Shown here piece after piece: positions 1-11,200 of a stretch of DNA of 64,000 nucleotides. Source of the DNA: Cryptosporangium aurantiacum. Its GTDB lineage: Bacteria > Actinomycetota > Actinomycetes > Mycobacteriales > Cryptosporangiaceae. The notes under the pieces were generated by a model. That model ran no database searches. It was not told where the DNA came from and was given only the letters and a program-made list of their open reading frames with translations. The position numbers and the translations under genes were made by a program. The stretch covers positions 124,001 through 188,000 of the forward strand of contig NZ_FRCS01000014.1 of the NCBI RefSeq assembly GCF_900143005.1. The letters are read 5' to 3'. Numbering within the stretch: position 1 is the stretch's first letter; the number at the start of each line of letters is the position of its first letter.

Positions 1-1
1 C

Positions 2-916
2 GGTGCCGAAACGTCGTCGTCCGCATCGGCGTCGTCCGCCTTCCCGGTGACGATCGAGCACAAGTTCGGCTCGACGAAGATCGAGAAGAAGCCGACCCGG
101 GTCGTCACCGTCGGGTGGAACGATCAGGACTTCGTACTGGCGCTGGGCGTCGTTCCGGTCGCGACCCGGGAGTGGTTCGAGGAGTACTCGAACTACCCGT
201 GGGTGAAGGCGAAGACCGACGGCAAGGCCGTGCCGACGTTCTCCGCCGAGATCAACTACGAGGCGATCATCAAGCAGAAGCCGGATCTGATCCTGGCGAT
301 CTGGGAGACGATCAACCAGGAGACGTACGACAAGCTCACCGCGATCGCGCCGACCGTGATCCAGTCCAAGGAGTACCCGGACGAGCAGACGCCGTGGGAC
401 GTGCAGACGCTGACCACCGGTAAGGCGCTGGGCCTCGAGCAGGAGGCGCAGGACCGGGTGAAGGAAGTCCAGGACGCGATCGCCAAGGCGAAGGAAGAGC
501 ACCCGGAGTTCGCCGGGAAGACGCTCGTCGTGGACTACGGGCCGGAGAACGGTGCGCACTGGCTGATCGGCGCGAACGACCCGCGGCGGGCGCTGTTCGA
601 CGCGCTCGGCTTCAAGGTGCAGCAGGAGAAGGACGAGCTGAGCGAGGAGCGGCTGGACGTCCTCGAGAAGGACATCCTGTTCATCAACGGCGCGACCAAG
701 GCCGACATGCTGAAGCGGCCGGTGTTCGCCCGTCTGAAGGTCGTCAGCGAGGACCGGACGCTCTACACGAGCTTCGACACGCCGCTGGCCGGTGCGCTCT
801 CGTACAGCGGCCCGGACGCGCTGCTCTACGCGCTCGACGTCCTGGTGCCGGAGCTGGCGAAGGCCGCCGACGGTGACCCGAAGACCGCGGTGAAGGATCT
901 CTCCAACGCTGCGTAG
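2..916 (+). CDS. Siderophore-binding lipoprotein of an iron ABC importer (5' end outside window)
   Basis: This is a periplasmic-binding-protein-like (FecB/FepB class) substrate-binding protein that would capture an extracytoplasmic ferric siderophore and hand it to a FecCD-type permease. The frame is open from base 2 and reads a Ser/Ala-rich linker before VTIEHKFGSTKIEKKPTRVV, the usual first strand of the mature domain. The GTG at 47 is therefore unlikely to be the start, and the signal peptide and lipobox must lie upstream of the window. Typical family landmarks are the KKPTRVVTVG entry, the YEAIIKQKPDLILA strand-helix and the C-terminal SYSGPDALLYALDVLVPEL helix. It converges on the peptide synthetase and is the likely partner of the two permeases at 29.7-31.8 kb, although it is transcribed separately. 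Its ligand is inferred from the neighbourhood. Confidence 0.9.
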   Translation, partial: GAETSSSASASSAFPVTIEHKFGSTKIEKKPTRVVTVGWNDQDFVLALGVVPVATREWFEEYSNYPWVKAKTDGKAVPTFSAEINYEAIIKQKPDLILAIWETINQETYDKLTAIAPTVIQSKEYPDEQTPWDVQTLTTGKALGLEQEAQDRVKEVQDAIAKAKEEHPEFAGKTLVVDYGPENGAHWLIGANDPRRALFDALGFKVQQEKDELSEERLDVLEKDILFINGATKADMLKRPVFARLKVVSEDRTLYTSFDTPLAGALSYSGPDALLYALDVLVPELAKAADGDPKTAVKDLSNAA

Positions 917-932
917 TTTCCCCAGCCCGATG

Positions 933-970
933 AAGCGGATCGGTCCTGCTATACCAGGACCGATCCGCTT
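933..970 (+). terminator. Intrinsic terminator after the siderophore-binding protein
   Basis: A perfect 16-bp stem (933-948 with 955-970) with a 6-base loop lies 16 bases after the stop codon and ends in TTTT. The stem core AAGCGGATCGGTCC recurs in the hairpin at 1395-1443. Confidence 0.8.
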
Positions 971-1049
971 TTCATGCTTCGAGACTTATCCACAGTGGCT
1001 TGGTTCGGCCTGGCCCGCGATGGAGATCTGCTCGGTCCCACGGGCCGGC

Positions 1050-1356
1050 GCGGACGCCGCCCGCGTGGGCTACTCGCTCAACGACGTGCGGGGATTCCTG
1101 ACCGAGATGGCGCAGCGGCGCATGACGACGGTTCCGGCGCTGGAGGAGCAGCATCGGCTGGGGCCGACGGTGGGCAGTGCACGGCTGCGTCAGGTGATCG
1201 AAGAAATAGCCGACGGAGTGCGCGCGGTGCCGGAGGCGGAACTTCGCGAGGTGGACCTCCGCAGCACGGTGCTGCCGCCCGTGCTGTGGAACCCGAGTTT
1301 GGTCGCGGCCGACGGGACGGTGCTGCCTACACCGGACGGCTGGATTCAAGACGTAC
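1050..1356 (+). pseudogene. Remnant of a DUF559-like endonuclease-domain protein
   Basis: In the third forward frame this stretch reads as an internal piece of a common actinobacterial family (AbiEi-like N-terminal region followed by a DUF559/Vsr-like nuclease). Recognisable pieces are DVRGFLTEMAQRR, GSARLRQVIEEIADG and LPPVLWNPSLVAADGT. There is no start codon with a ribosome site, the N-terminal winged-helix part is missing, and the nuclease core that should follow the last motif is absent because the sequence runs into the hairpin at 1395. It is a fragment truncated at both ends, trapped between two convergent genes. The family assignment is from memory of the motif pattern, not from a search. 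Confidence 0.55.
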
Positions 1357-1394
1357 CTGGAGCGCGCACCGGGCTTCACCCGCGTTCGAGCGGT

Positions 1395-1443
1395 ATGAAA
1401 GCGGATCGGTCCAGGTACATAGCTGGACCGATCCGCTTTTCAT
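1395..1443 (-). terminator. Terminator hairpin at the 3' end of the synthetase gene
   Basis: Left arm 1395-1414 pairs with 1423-1443 (one bulged base), so the stem begins at the TGA of the synthetase. The core AAGCGGATCGGTCC is identical to the stem at 933-970, and the two hairpins bracket the pseudogene between them. Confidence 0.7.
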
Positions 1444-4400
1444 CGGGTGAGGGCTTCGGTGATGAGGGGTCCGAGTTCGGTGAGGGTGGACGGGTCCAGC
1501 AGCTCGGAGTGTGCACACCGGAGCGGAACCGCGCGCAGCTCCCCGCCCACGTACGGACGCCACGACGGCGACGCCGCGCCGGAGAAGCCCTGCTCCGGCA
1601 CCATCGCATCGACGAACAGCACGTCGCCGTCGTACACCGGGTACTCCGCCGACGCGATCATCCGGTCGCTGGCCAGGTAGGTCTCGACGATCCGCGCGAT
1701 CTGGGCGTCCTCCAGCGCGCCGATGACGCCGCTCTCCGCGGCTCGCACCAGCGCCACCGCCCCCTCCACGGTGAGATCCCCGGCAGGCACCGTGTAGCCC
1801 AGCTCGGTCATCAGCGTCGCGACGTCGCCCGACGCCGGCCCGTCGAGGCGCGCGTCCAGCAGACCGAGAAACGTGACGACCCGGCCGCGCGCGGTCAGCT
1901 CGACCGCGGTCCGGTGCGCGAGCGCCCCGCCGAACGACCAGCCGAGTAGCCGCACCGGCCCGTCCGGCGCCCGCTGCTCGATCCGGTCGGCGTACGAGGT
2001 CGCCGCGTCTGCCAGCGATTCCGGCGCGGCGCCGCCGCTCAACCGCGGCGACTGGAGCGCGACCAGCGGGACGTCGTCCGGCAGGTACCGGGTGAGGCCG
2101 ACGAACTGCCAGCCGAGCCCGCTCGCCGGGTGGACGCAGAACAGCGGCGCGCCCGTGCCCTCGCGGAGCGTCAGGATCGGGGCCAGCGCGTCGCCGGCCG
2201 GGGTGCCGCCGGTGATCCGCCGAGCCAGCGCCGCCGCGGTCGGCAGCGTGAACAGCTCGGCCACCGGCATCTGCACACCGAGTTCCTCGCGGATCAGCGT
2301 GGCCAGCCGGACCAACAGCAGCGAATGCCCGCCCCGGGTGAAGAAGTCGTCGTCCGGCCCGACCTCGGTCACTCCGAGCGCGCGCGCCAGCAGCGCACAG
2401 AGCGTCGCTTCCAGCCGGGACGCCGGTTCGCGCCCCACCGTGGGGCGCTCGTCGACGGACGGCAGCGCGCCCCGGTTCACCTTGCCGTTCGGCGTCAGCG
2501 GCAGCGCGTCGAGCACGACCCAGGTGGACGGCACCATGTAGGCGGGCAGCGCCGCCGCCAGCAGGGACGTCAGCCCGGCGGGCACCTCGGACGGCCCCAC
2601 CAGGTAGCCGACCAACCGGTCCCCCCGCGCGAGCACGACCGCGCGCCGGACGTCCGGATGGGACGTTGCCACCGCCTCGATCTCACCCAGCTCGATCCGG
2701 AAGCCCCGGACCTTCACCTGGTCGTCGGAGCGGCCCAGGTACTCGATCCGGCCGTCCGGCGCCCAGCGGGCCAGGTCGCCGGTGCGGTAGATCCGCTGCC
2801 CGGACGGTCCGGCGACGAACCGGGACGCGGTGAGCCCCGGCCGCCCGAGGTACCCCCGGGTGACCTGCGCCCCGCCGAGGTACAGCTCCCCGACCACGCC
2901 CGCGGGCACCGGGTTGAGCGCGTCGTCCAGGATCCGGACGAGCGTGCCGGGCAGCGGACGCCCGATCGACGGCCGGTCCGCCCAACGGGCGTCCACGTCG
3001 TCGGTGGTCGCCCAGACCGTCACCTCGGTCGGGCCGTAGAGGTTCGTCACCGACGCGGCCCGCTCGTGCAGCCGCGAGGCCAGCGCAGGCGGCAGCGCCT
3101 CGCCACCCACCAGCGCCCTGACCCCGCTCAGGTCCACGTCGGACGCGTCCAGCAGCGCGGCCCAGAGCGACGGCGTCGCCTGCAGCACGGTGACCCCTTC
3201 GCCGCGGACGACGTCCGCCAGCAGCAGCGGGTCGCGCACCTGGTCACCGGAGGCCAGCACGATCGTGGCACCGGTCCGCAGCGGCGCCAGCAGCTCGAGC
3301 ACCGAGATGTCGAACGACAGCGTGGTCACCGCGAGCAGCCGGTCGTCCCGGCTGACCGGCACCGGCTGGCTCACCGCGGCGAGGAACGCGTCCAGGTCGC
3401 CGCGGGTCACGACGACGCCCTTCGGCCGCCCGGTGGAGCCGGACGTGTAGAGCACGTACGCGGCGGCCTCCGGGGAGACGTGCCGGTCGACCCACGGCCC
3501 GCCGACGGCCGGCGACGCCGCGATGTCCCAGACCGGGGTGCCCGCCGGGAACAGCTCCCGGCTCGCCCCGTCGACCAGCACCACCGCCGGCCGGGCGTCG
3601 TCCACCATGAACGCCAGCCGGTCGGCCGGGAACGCCGGGTCGAGCGGCAGGTACGCCGCACCGGCCCGGAGCACGCCGATCACCGCGGCCAGCAGGTCGG
3701 GCGTGCGCGGCAGCGAGATCCCGACCAGGCTCTCCGGCCCGACGCCGAGCTCGGCCAGCCGCACCGCGTACCGGGCGGAGGCGGCGTCCAGCTCGGCGTA
3801 GGTCCAGGACTCCCCCGCGACCAGGGCCGTGGCCTCGGGCGCGAGCCCCACCTGCGCGGCGAACGCGTCCACCCAGGTCCGCTCGGTCGGCGGCAGCGGG
3901 TCACCGGTGCCCCAGGAGCGCTGCTCGGCGCGGTCGGACAGCGTGAGCATCCGCGCGGTCCCGACCGGCGTCTCCGGCCGTGCGCCCACATCGGTCAGCA
4001 GGACGACGAGCCGGTCGAGCAACCGCTGGGCGGTGTCCGCGTCGAACCGGCCCGCGTCGTACTCCAGCGTCACCTCGAGCCCGTCGCCGCCGTCGATGAA
4101 CGTCACGTTCAGGTCGACCTTCGGATCGGCCGCGAACTCGGGCGCCTCCCCGACCGGCAGCCCGAGCAGGCTGTCCGCCGCAGCCGGGCGCATGAAATAC
4201 CCGATCATGACCTGGAACAGCGGGTTCCGGCCCGGCTCGCGCGGCGGGTTCACCGCCTCGACGACCTGCTGGAACGGCAGCGTCGCGGCGTCGAACGCGG
4301 CCAGGTCGACGTCCCGGACCCGGCGCACCAGCTCGGCGAACGACGGCGCGCCGGACAGGTCCGCCCGCAGCACGACCGTGTTGACGAAGAACCCGACCAG

Positions 4401-5245
4401 CTCGGCGAGCGCCTCGTCGCCCCGGCCGGACGTCGGGCTGCCGATCGGGACGTCGTCGCCCGCGCCGTGCCGGTGCAACAGCGTCGCCAGCGCGGCGTGC
4501 AGCACCATGAACAGGCTCGCTTGTTCGGTCGCCGCCAGCGCTCGCAACGGCTCCACCAGCGACGACGGCAGCGTGAGCGAGACCAGGCCGGCGGGTTGCC
4601 CGGATCCCCTGGGGCCGGTCGCCGGGAGCGCGATCTCCGCGGGCAGGCCGTCGAGCCGGCGCACCCAGTAGTCGCGCTCGGCCGCCGCCCGGCCCTCCAG
4701 GACGCCGTCCTGCCAGCGCGCGTAGTCGGCGTACTGCACCGGCAGCGCGTCGAACTCCGGTGCGGTGCCGGCGAGCCGGGCCCGGTAGGCGACGTCGAGG
4801 TCGCGCAGCAGCGGCCCGTCCGACCACTCGTCCATCGCGATGTGGTGCAGGACCAGCGCGAGCACGGTGTCGTGTTCCGACGAGACCGCGAGGACCCGCA
4901 GCGGCAGCTCGTGCGCGAGGTCGAACGGGCGGGCCACGGCGGCGGCGATCAGCGCCTCGTCGCCCGGCACGACCTCCACGGGAACCCGGGGATCGGGCAC
5001 CACGCGGGCGACCGGCGCGCCGTCGACGACCGGCAGCAGCGTCCGCAGGATCTCGTGCCGCGCCACGACGTCGTCCACCGCCGCGCGCAGCGCGTCCAGG
5101 TCGAGCCGGCCGTGCAGCCGCACCAGCAGCGGGTAGTTGTAGGCGCTGGAGCCGGGGTCGAGCTGGTCGAGAAGCCAGAGCCGCTGCTGCGCTGCCGACA
5201 GCACCGGCGCCTCGCCCGCCGGGCGGCGGCTCAGCGGCGCCGCGG
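1440..5245 (-). other. NRPS module 6 plus thioesterase: C-A-PCP-TE, predicted glycine
   Basis: Residues about 6896-8163. C6 is of the LCL type ([13 protein letters not shown] opening), consistent with an upstream L residue, and has HHIAMDE at 7029. The A6 pocket reads DILQLGLVWK, close to the glycine code DILQLGLIW. The carrier serine is Ser7870. The TE starts near residue 7910, with GWSFGG (Ser7999) and a C-terminal CAHSE (His8141). Confidence 0.75.
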
Positions 5246-8200
5246 CCGGTCCCGCGTCGGTCAGCGCCGCCGCCAGCCGCTCCGGCGTCCGGGTGTCGAA
5301 CAGCGTCCGCAGCGAGACGTCACCGCCGAACTCCGACCGCACCGCACCGAGCAGCCGGATCGCGGTCAGCGAATGGCCGCCCTGGTCGAAGAAGTCGTCC
5401 TCGGGGCCGACCGATTCGACCTCCAGCGCGTCGGCGAACAGCGCGCAGAGGCGTTCCTCGCGCTCGTCGCGCGGCGGGCGGGACTTCGATGCGGCCGCCG
5501 CCGGAACCGGCAGCGCAGCGGTGTCGAGCTTGCCGTTGACGGTCAGCGGCAGAGCGTCCACCACCGCGAACGCGGACGGGACCATGTGCGCCGGCAGACG
5601 CGCTGCGAGCGCGGCCCGCACCGCCTCGACCAGGCCGCCGCCGGCGGCGTCGGCCGAACCCGCGGGCGCGCCGGCACCGACCGCCGAGGCCGCGCCAACC
5701 GCCGAGCCCGCACCGGCCGCCGAGGCCGCGTCGGCGCTCGGCACCAGGTACGCGACCAGACGCTTCGCCCCACCCGTACCGGCCATCGCCACGACCGCGG
5801 CTTGCCGGATCCCGGGCTGCTCCTCGATCGCGGTCCGGATCTCCCCCGGCTCGACCCGGTACCCCCGGATCTTCACCTGGTCGTCGGTCCGCCCGAGGAA
5901 GTCGATGTTCCCGTCGGCCCGCTCCCGCACCAGGTCACCGGTGCGGTACATCCGCCCACCGGGCACCCACGGATCGGCGACGAACCGCTCCGCGGTCAGC
6001 CCCGGCCGCCCCAGGTATCCGCGGGCCAGCCCGGCGCCGCTGATGTACAGCTCACCCGGGACGCCCGGCAGCACCGGCCGCAGCCACGCGTCGAGCACGT
6101 AACCCCGGGTGTTCCAGATCGGGCGGCCGACCGTGGCCGTCGCGCTATCGGTGGTGCCACCGCCCAGCGTGTTGATCGTGTACTCGGTCGGGCCGTACAG
6201 GTTGTACCCGAGAACGCCATCGGCGTCGCGCAGCGCGGCCCACAGCGTCTCGGCCACCGCCTCACCGCCGAGCAGCACCAGGCACGGCGGGTGCCCGGAC
6301 GGATCGAGCAACCCGAGGTCGAGCAGGTGCTGGGCGTAGGTCGGCGTCACGTTGATCACGTCGACCCGGTTCGCCCGGCAGTACGCCACCAGCTCCGTCG
6401 CGTCCCGCCGCAGCTGCTCGTCGCAGACGAGGACGTGATGCCCCTCGACCAGCCAGAGCAGCTCCTCCCACGACATGTCGAACGAGAACGACACGGTGTG
6501 GGCGATCGTCAACTGCCGTCCGCCGGTCGCCGCGACCACCGGCGCGAAGATCTCCGCGCGGTGGTTGAGCTGCATGTTCGTCAGCCCGCGGTACGGCGTG
6601 ACGACGCCCTTCGGCTTACCGGTGGAGCCCGACGTGTAGATCACGTACGCCGGGTGGTCCAGCCGGCCCGGCGTCCCGGGAGCGAAGGCGCCCAGTTCCT
6701 CCGCGGTCAGCGCGGCGTCGGAGAACCCGGACGTGTCCGGGAAGAGCTCCACGCTCGCGTCGGCGAGGCGCGTGGACGCCGCCAGCACCAGCAACGGCTG
6801 CGCGTCCGCGATCATCGTGTGCAGCCGCTCGTCCGGCAGGTCCAGCTCCAGCGGCAAGTAGGCCGCGCCGGTGGCGAGCACCGCGAACAGCGCGACGACG
6901 ACGTCCAGCGAACGCGGCAGCGCGAGCCCCACCACGGTCTCCGGCCCGGCACCGCGGGAGAGCAGGAAACGCGCCAGCCGGTTGATCCGTGCGTCCAGCT
7001 CGGCGTACGTGAGCGTCGTGCCCTCGAACGTCAGCGCCGGAGCATCCGGCGAGAGCCGGGCCCGCTCGGCGAATAGCTCCGCGATCGTCGTCTCGTCGAA
7101 CGCGTGCTGCGCCGACGCCCACGACGCGACCCGCGCCGCGTCCTCGGACGGCAGGCCCAGCGGGACGTCGGCCAGCGCGGCGGACGGATCGCCGACCAGC
7201 GCGTCGAGCACCGCACCGAACCGCGCCAGCAGCGCCTCCGCGCGAGAACGCTCCACGACGTCCGGCCGGTACTCCAGCCGCACCCGCAGCCGGCGCCCCG
7301 GCGTGGCCACCCACGTCAGCGGATAGTGCGTGGCGTCGACCGCCTGCGCGGTCTCGAACCCGTGCGTGGACTCCAGGTCGGTGAACGTGTCGTCGTCGAG
7401 GAAGTTCTGCAGCACGTAGAGGCTGTCGAACAGCGTGCCGCGGCCGACCGCCCGCTGGATGTCGCCCAACCCCAGGTACTGGTGCGGCATCAGGTCGACG
7501 TGGTCGAGCTGGACCCGGCGCAGCACGTCCCGCACCGCGTCGGTCGCGCCCAGCCGGACCCGCTGCGGCACCGTGTTGAGGAACACGCCGACGACCTCGT
7601 CGACGCCGTCCAGCTCGGTGGGGCGCCCGGCGACGGTGGTGCCGAACACGGCGTCCGGCGCGCCGGCCTCGTAGGCCAGCACCAGTCCGAGCGCGGTGGT
7701 CAGCACCGCGTTGAGCGTGACGCCGCAGCTCCGCGCCGCCTCTGCCACCGCGTCGGTGCGCGAGGCGGACAGCTCCAGCGCGAGGCTCTCCGCGAGCACC
7801 GGCGCCGTCCCGACCGCCGCCGGGAACAGCACGGTCGGCTCGGCGTCGGCCAGCGCGGTCCGCCAGGCGTCCGCGGACGCCGCAGCGTCCTGCCGGGCCA
7901 GCCAGCGCAGGTAGTCGGGGAAACCGGCCGGGACCGGATCCGGCTGCCACGGTGACCCCGCGCGGAACGCGGCGTAGGCGGCGAACAGGTCGCGGAGCAC
8001 CAGTTCCCGGGACCAGCCGTCCCAGAGCAGCAGGTGGTAGGTGAACAGCACCCGGTCGGTGCCGTCCGCCCCCCGGACGATGGTGAGCCGGGAGAGCGGT
8101 GGTGCGGCCAGGTCGAACGGCACGGATCGGTCCGCGGCTGTCACCGCGTCCACGTCCGAACCCTCCACGACGGTGACGCCGGGGTCGAGCGAAGCCCCGA

Positions 8201-11200
8201 CGAACGCGACCGGCCGCGGCAACCCGTCGGCCAGGAAGCCCAGCCGCATCGCCGGGTGCCGCTCCAGCACCGCGGCGTACGCGCTGGCCAGCGCGTCGGC
8301 GTCCACCCGCCCGGCGAAGTCGAACGCGTTCTGCGCGACGTAGACGTCCGAATCACCGGCGAAGCGAGCCTGGAAGAACAGGCCCTCCTGCAGCGGCGAG
8401 AGCGGCCACACGTCCTCGGCGTCGGCCGGGATCAGGTCCGGATCGACGTCGACCAGCGGCGTCCGCACCCCGGACAGCTCGGTGAGGGCGGCCGTCCACG
8501 CGTCGGCGATCACCCGCACGTCGTCCAACGGCAAACCGTCCGACGGGTACGTGAACACCGCCCGAAGCTCCGGCCCGGCGGCGGTGTCGTGGCACTCCAC
8601 GTTCACCTCGAGCAGGTACGGCGTACCGAGGTCCGGATCGGACCCCACCCGCAGCGCATCCACCTCCGGCGCCGTGTCCCAGTCCCCGGTCCGCCCGACC
8701 GGGAACCGGCCGAGGTAGTTGAACAGCACCTGCGGCGTCCCGAGCCGCGCGAGCGCCGGGCCGGTCCGCGGGTTCGTGTACCGCAGCAGCCCGTACCCGA
8801 GACCGCGGTCCGGAGCCGCCCGCAGCGCGTCGCGCACCTGGTGCAGCAGCGCGGTCGAACCGGCTTCCGGCGACGGCAGCCGCACCGGTGCGATCGCGGT
8901 GAACCAGCCGACGGTCCGGGACAGGTCCGCTCCGTCGATCGGCTCCCGACCGTGCCGCTCCAGGTCCAGCACGAGCGGGTGGTCGTCGCCCCGCCACGCC
9001 GCGACCGCCCGGTGCAACCCGGCGACCAGCGTCTCGGTCACATCCACACCGGCGTCGGCCGGAACCCTGGTGAGCAGCGGCGCGGTCACCGAGGGCGGCA
9101 GCGTCACGACGTGGTCCCGGGTGCCGCCCACGGTCAGCCCGGCCGTCGAGGCCGCCGGATCCAGCTCACCACCGGGCGCGAGCACACGCGTCCAGTGCTC
9201 GAACTCGGTCAGCCGCGCGGTCTGCCCGGCGTTTTCGGTGAGCGTGCGGGCGTACGACCGCAGCGACGTGTGCGCGGGCTCCGACACCCCGTGCGCCAGG
9301 TCCTCGACGAGGATCCGCCAGGACACCCCGTCGACGACCAGGTGGTGCGCGACGAGCAGCAGCCTGCCCTGGGCGTCCGGGCCGCGGTCGAAGAACACCA
9401 CCTCCAGCACCCGGCCGGCCTCCGGGTCGAGCCGGTCCGCCGCGGCATCCGACTCGTCGCCGATCAGCTCCCGCAGCCGCTCGGAGTCCATCCCGACGGC
9501 ATCCACCACGGTCACCGCCGCCTCGGCGGCCGCACGCACCTCCAGCGACCACAGCACCGGCACCGGCCGATGCAGCTGGAGCCGCAGCGCGTCATGGTGC
9601 GCCACCAACGCGTCCACCAGCGCGGTCACCCGGGCCCGGTCGAGACCGGGCGGCGCGAGCAGCAGCTCGGACTGGTTGTGCCGGTCGATCCGCCCACCCA
9701 GCTCGGCGAGCCGGCTCACGATCGGCAGCAGCGCCACCTCACCGACACCGTCGGAGCGCCTGGGGGCCGCAACGACCGGCGCTGGCGCCACCGTCTCCGC
9801 GAGCGCGGCCGGGGTCCGGTGCACGAACACGTCCCGCGGGCTGATCGCCAGCCCGCGCCGCTTGACGCGGTTCGCGAGCTGGATCGCGATGATGCTGTCC
9901 CCGCCGAGCGCGAAAAAGTCCTCGTCCGGCTCGACTACGTCGAGCCCCAGCACCGCCGCGAACTCCTCCTGCAGCACCTGCAGGCCCGTGCTCGCTTCCC
10001 TTTCCGATATCGACGCGAGCCGCGGCGCCACCGCCGGACGGTGGCCACCGGAAGGGGCATCGCCGCTCGATGCCACCGCCGCAGCCGTCGGCCCGCGCAG
10101 CGTCGGCCCGCCGGCGCGGGCCGGCTCCGGGGCGGGTCCGTGGGAACCGGTGGCGCGACCGCGCCGTGTGCGCAGGGCCTCCGGGGCCGGTAGCGCCGCG
10201 CGGTCGAGCTTGCCGTTCACGGTCAGCGGCAGGGCCTCCAGCGGCACGATCGCGGACGGCACCATGTAGCCGGGCAGCGTGCCCTCCAACGCCGCGCGCA
10301 CGGCGTCCACCTCGAGCTCAGCACGCGGCACCACGTAAGCCACGAGCCGGTCGCGTCCCTGGTCATCGCGGCGAACCACCGCGGCCGCGTTCGCGATCTC
10401 GTCCCGCGCGAGCAGCGCGGTCTCGATCTCCCCCAGCTCGACCCGGTACCCCCGGATCTGCACCTGGTGATCCGACCGTCCGAGGTAGACCAGGTCCCCG
10501 TCGGCGGTCCAGCGCGCGGTGTCGCCACTACGGTAGAGGCGCCCCGGCCCGAACGGGTTCGCGACGAACCGGCTCGCGGTCAGCCCCGGCCGGTCCAGGT
10601 ACCCGCGGGCGAGCTGCTCCCCCGCGACGTAGATCTCGCCGACCACACCCGGTGGCACCGGCCGCAGCGCCCGGTCGAGCACGTACACGCGTAGGCTGGG
10701 CAGCGCGTCGCCGATCACCGATCCGGCTGCGGTGTCGTCCGCCGACAGCGCGCGGAACGTCACGTGGACGGTGGTTTCGGTGATGCCGAACATGTTCACC
10801 AGGCGCGGGGCATCCTCGGCGTGGCGCGCGTACCAGGGCGCCAACCGGCCCAGGTCGAGCGCCTCGCCGCCGAAGATCACGTACCGCAGCGCCAGGTCGC
10901 CGGTCGCCTCGCGGTCGGCCTCGATCAGCGGGTAGAACGCCGACGGCGTCTGGTTGAGGACGGTGACGGACTCGTCACGCAGCAGAATCCGGAACTGCGC
11001 CGGGTCCCGCGCGACGTCCGGGTCGACGACGACGAGCTTGCCGCCGTATCGCAGCGCGCCCCACAGTTCCCAGACCGAGAAGTCGAACGCGTACGAGTGG
11101 AACATCGTCCACACGTCGTCCGGCCCGAACGTGAAGTGCTCGTCGGCCGCGGCGAACAGCGCCAGGACGTTACGGTGGGTGACCGCGACGCCCTTCGGCT

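Noticed and set aside
930-1949. Plus-strand frame joining the DUF559-like fragment to downstream sequence
   Set aside because: After about 1356 it runs through the terminator hairpin and antisense to the thioesterase domain, so only the internal fragment is a genuine remnant.
2130-7076. A 1648-codon open frame on the plus strand, opposite the synthetase
   Set aside because: It is antisense to conserved C, A and PCP domains and its product is an Arg/Gln/His/Pro-rich string with no domain. Long antisense frames are expected in very GC-rich coding DNA.
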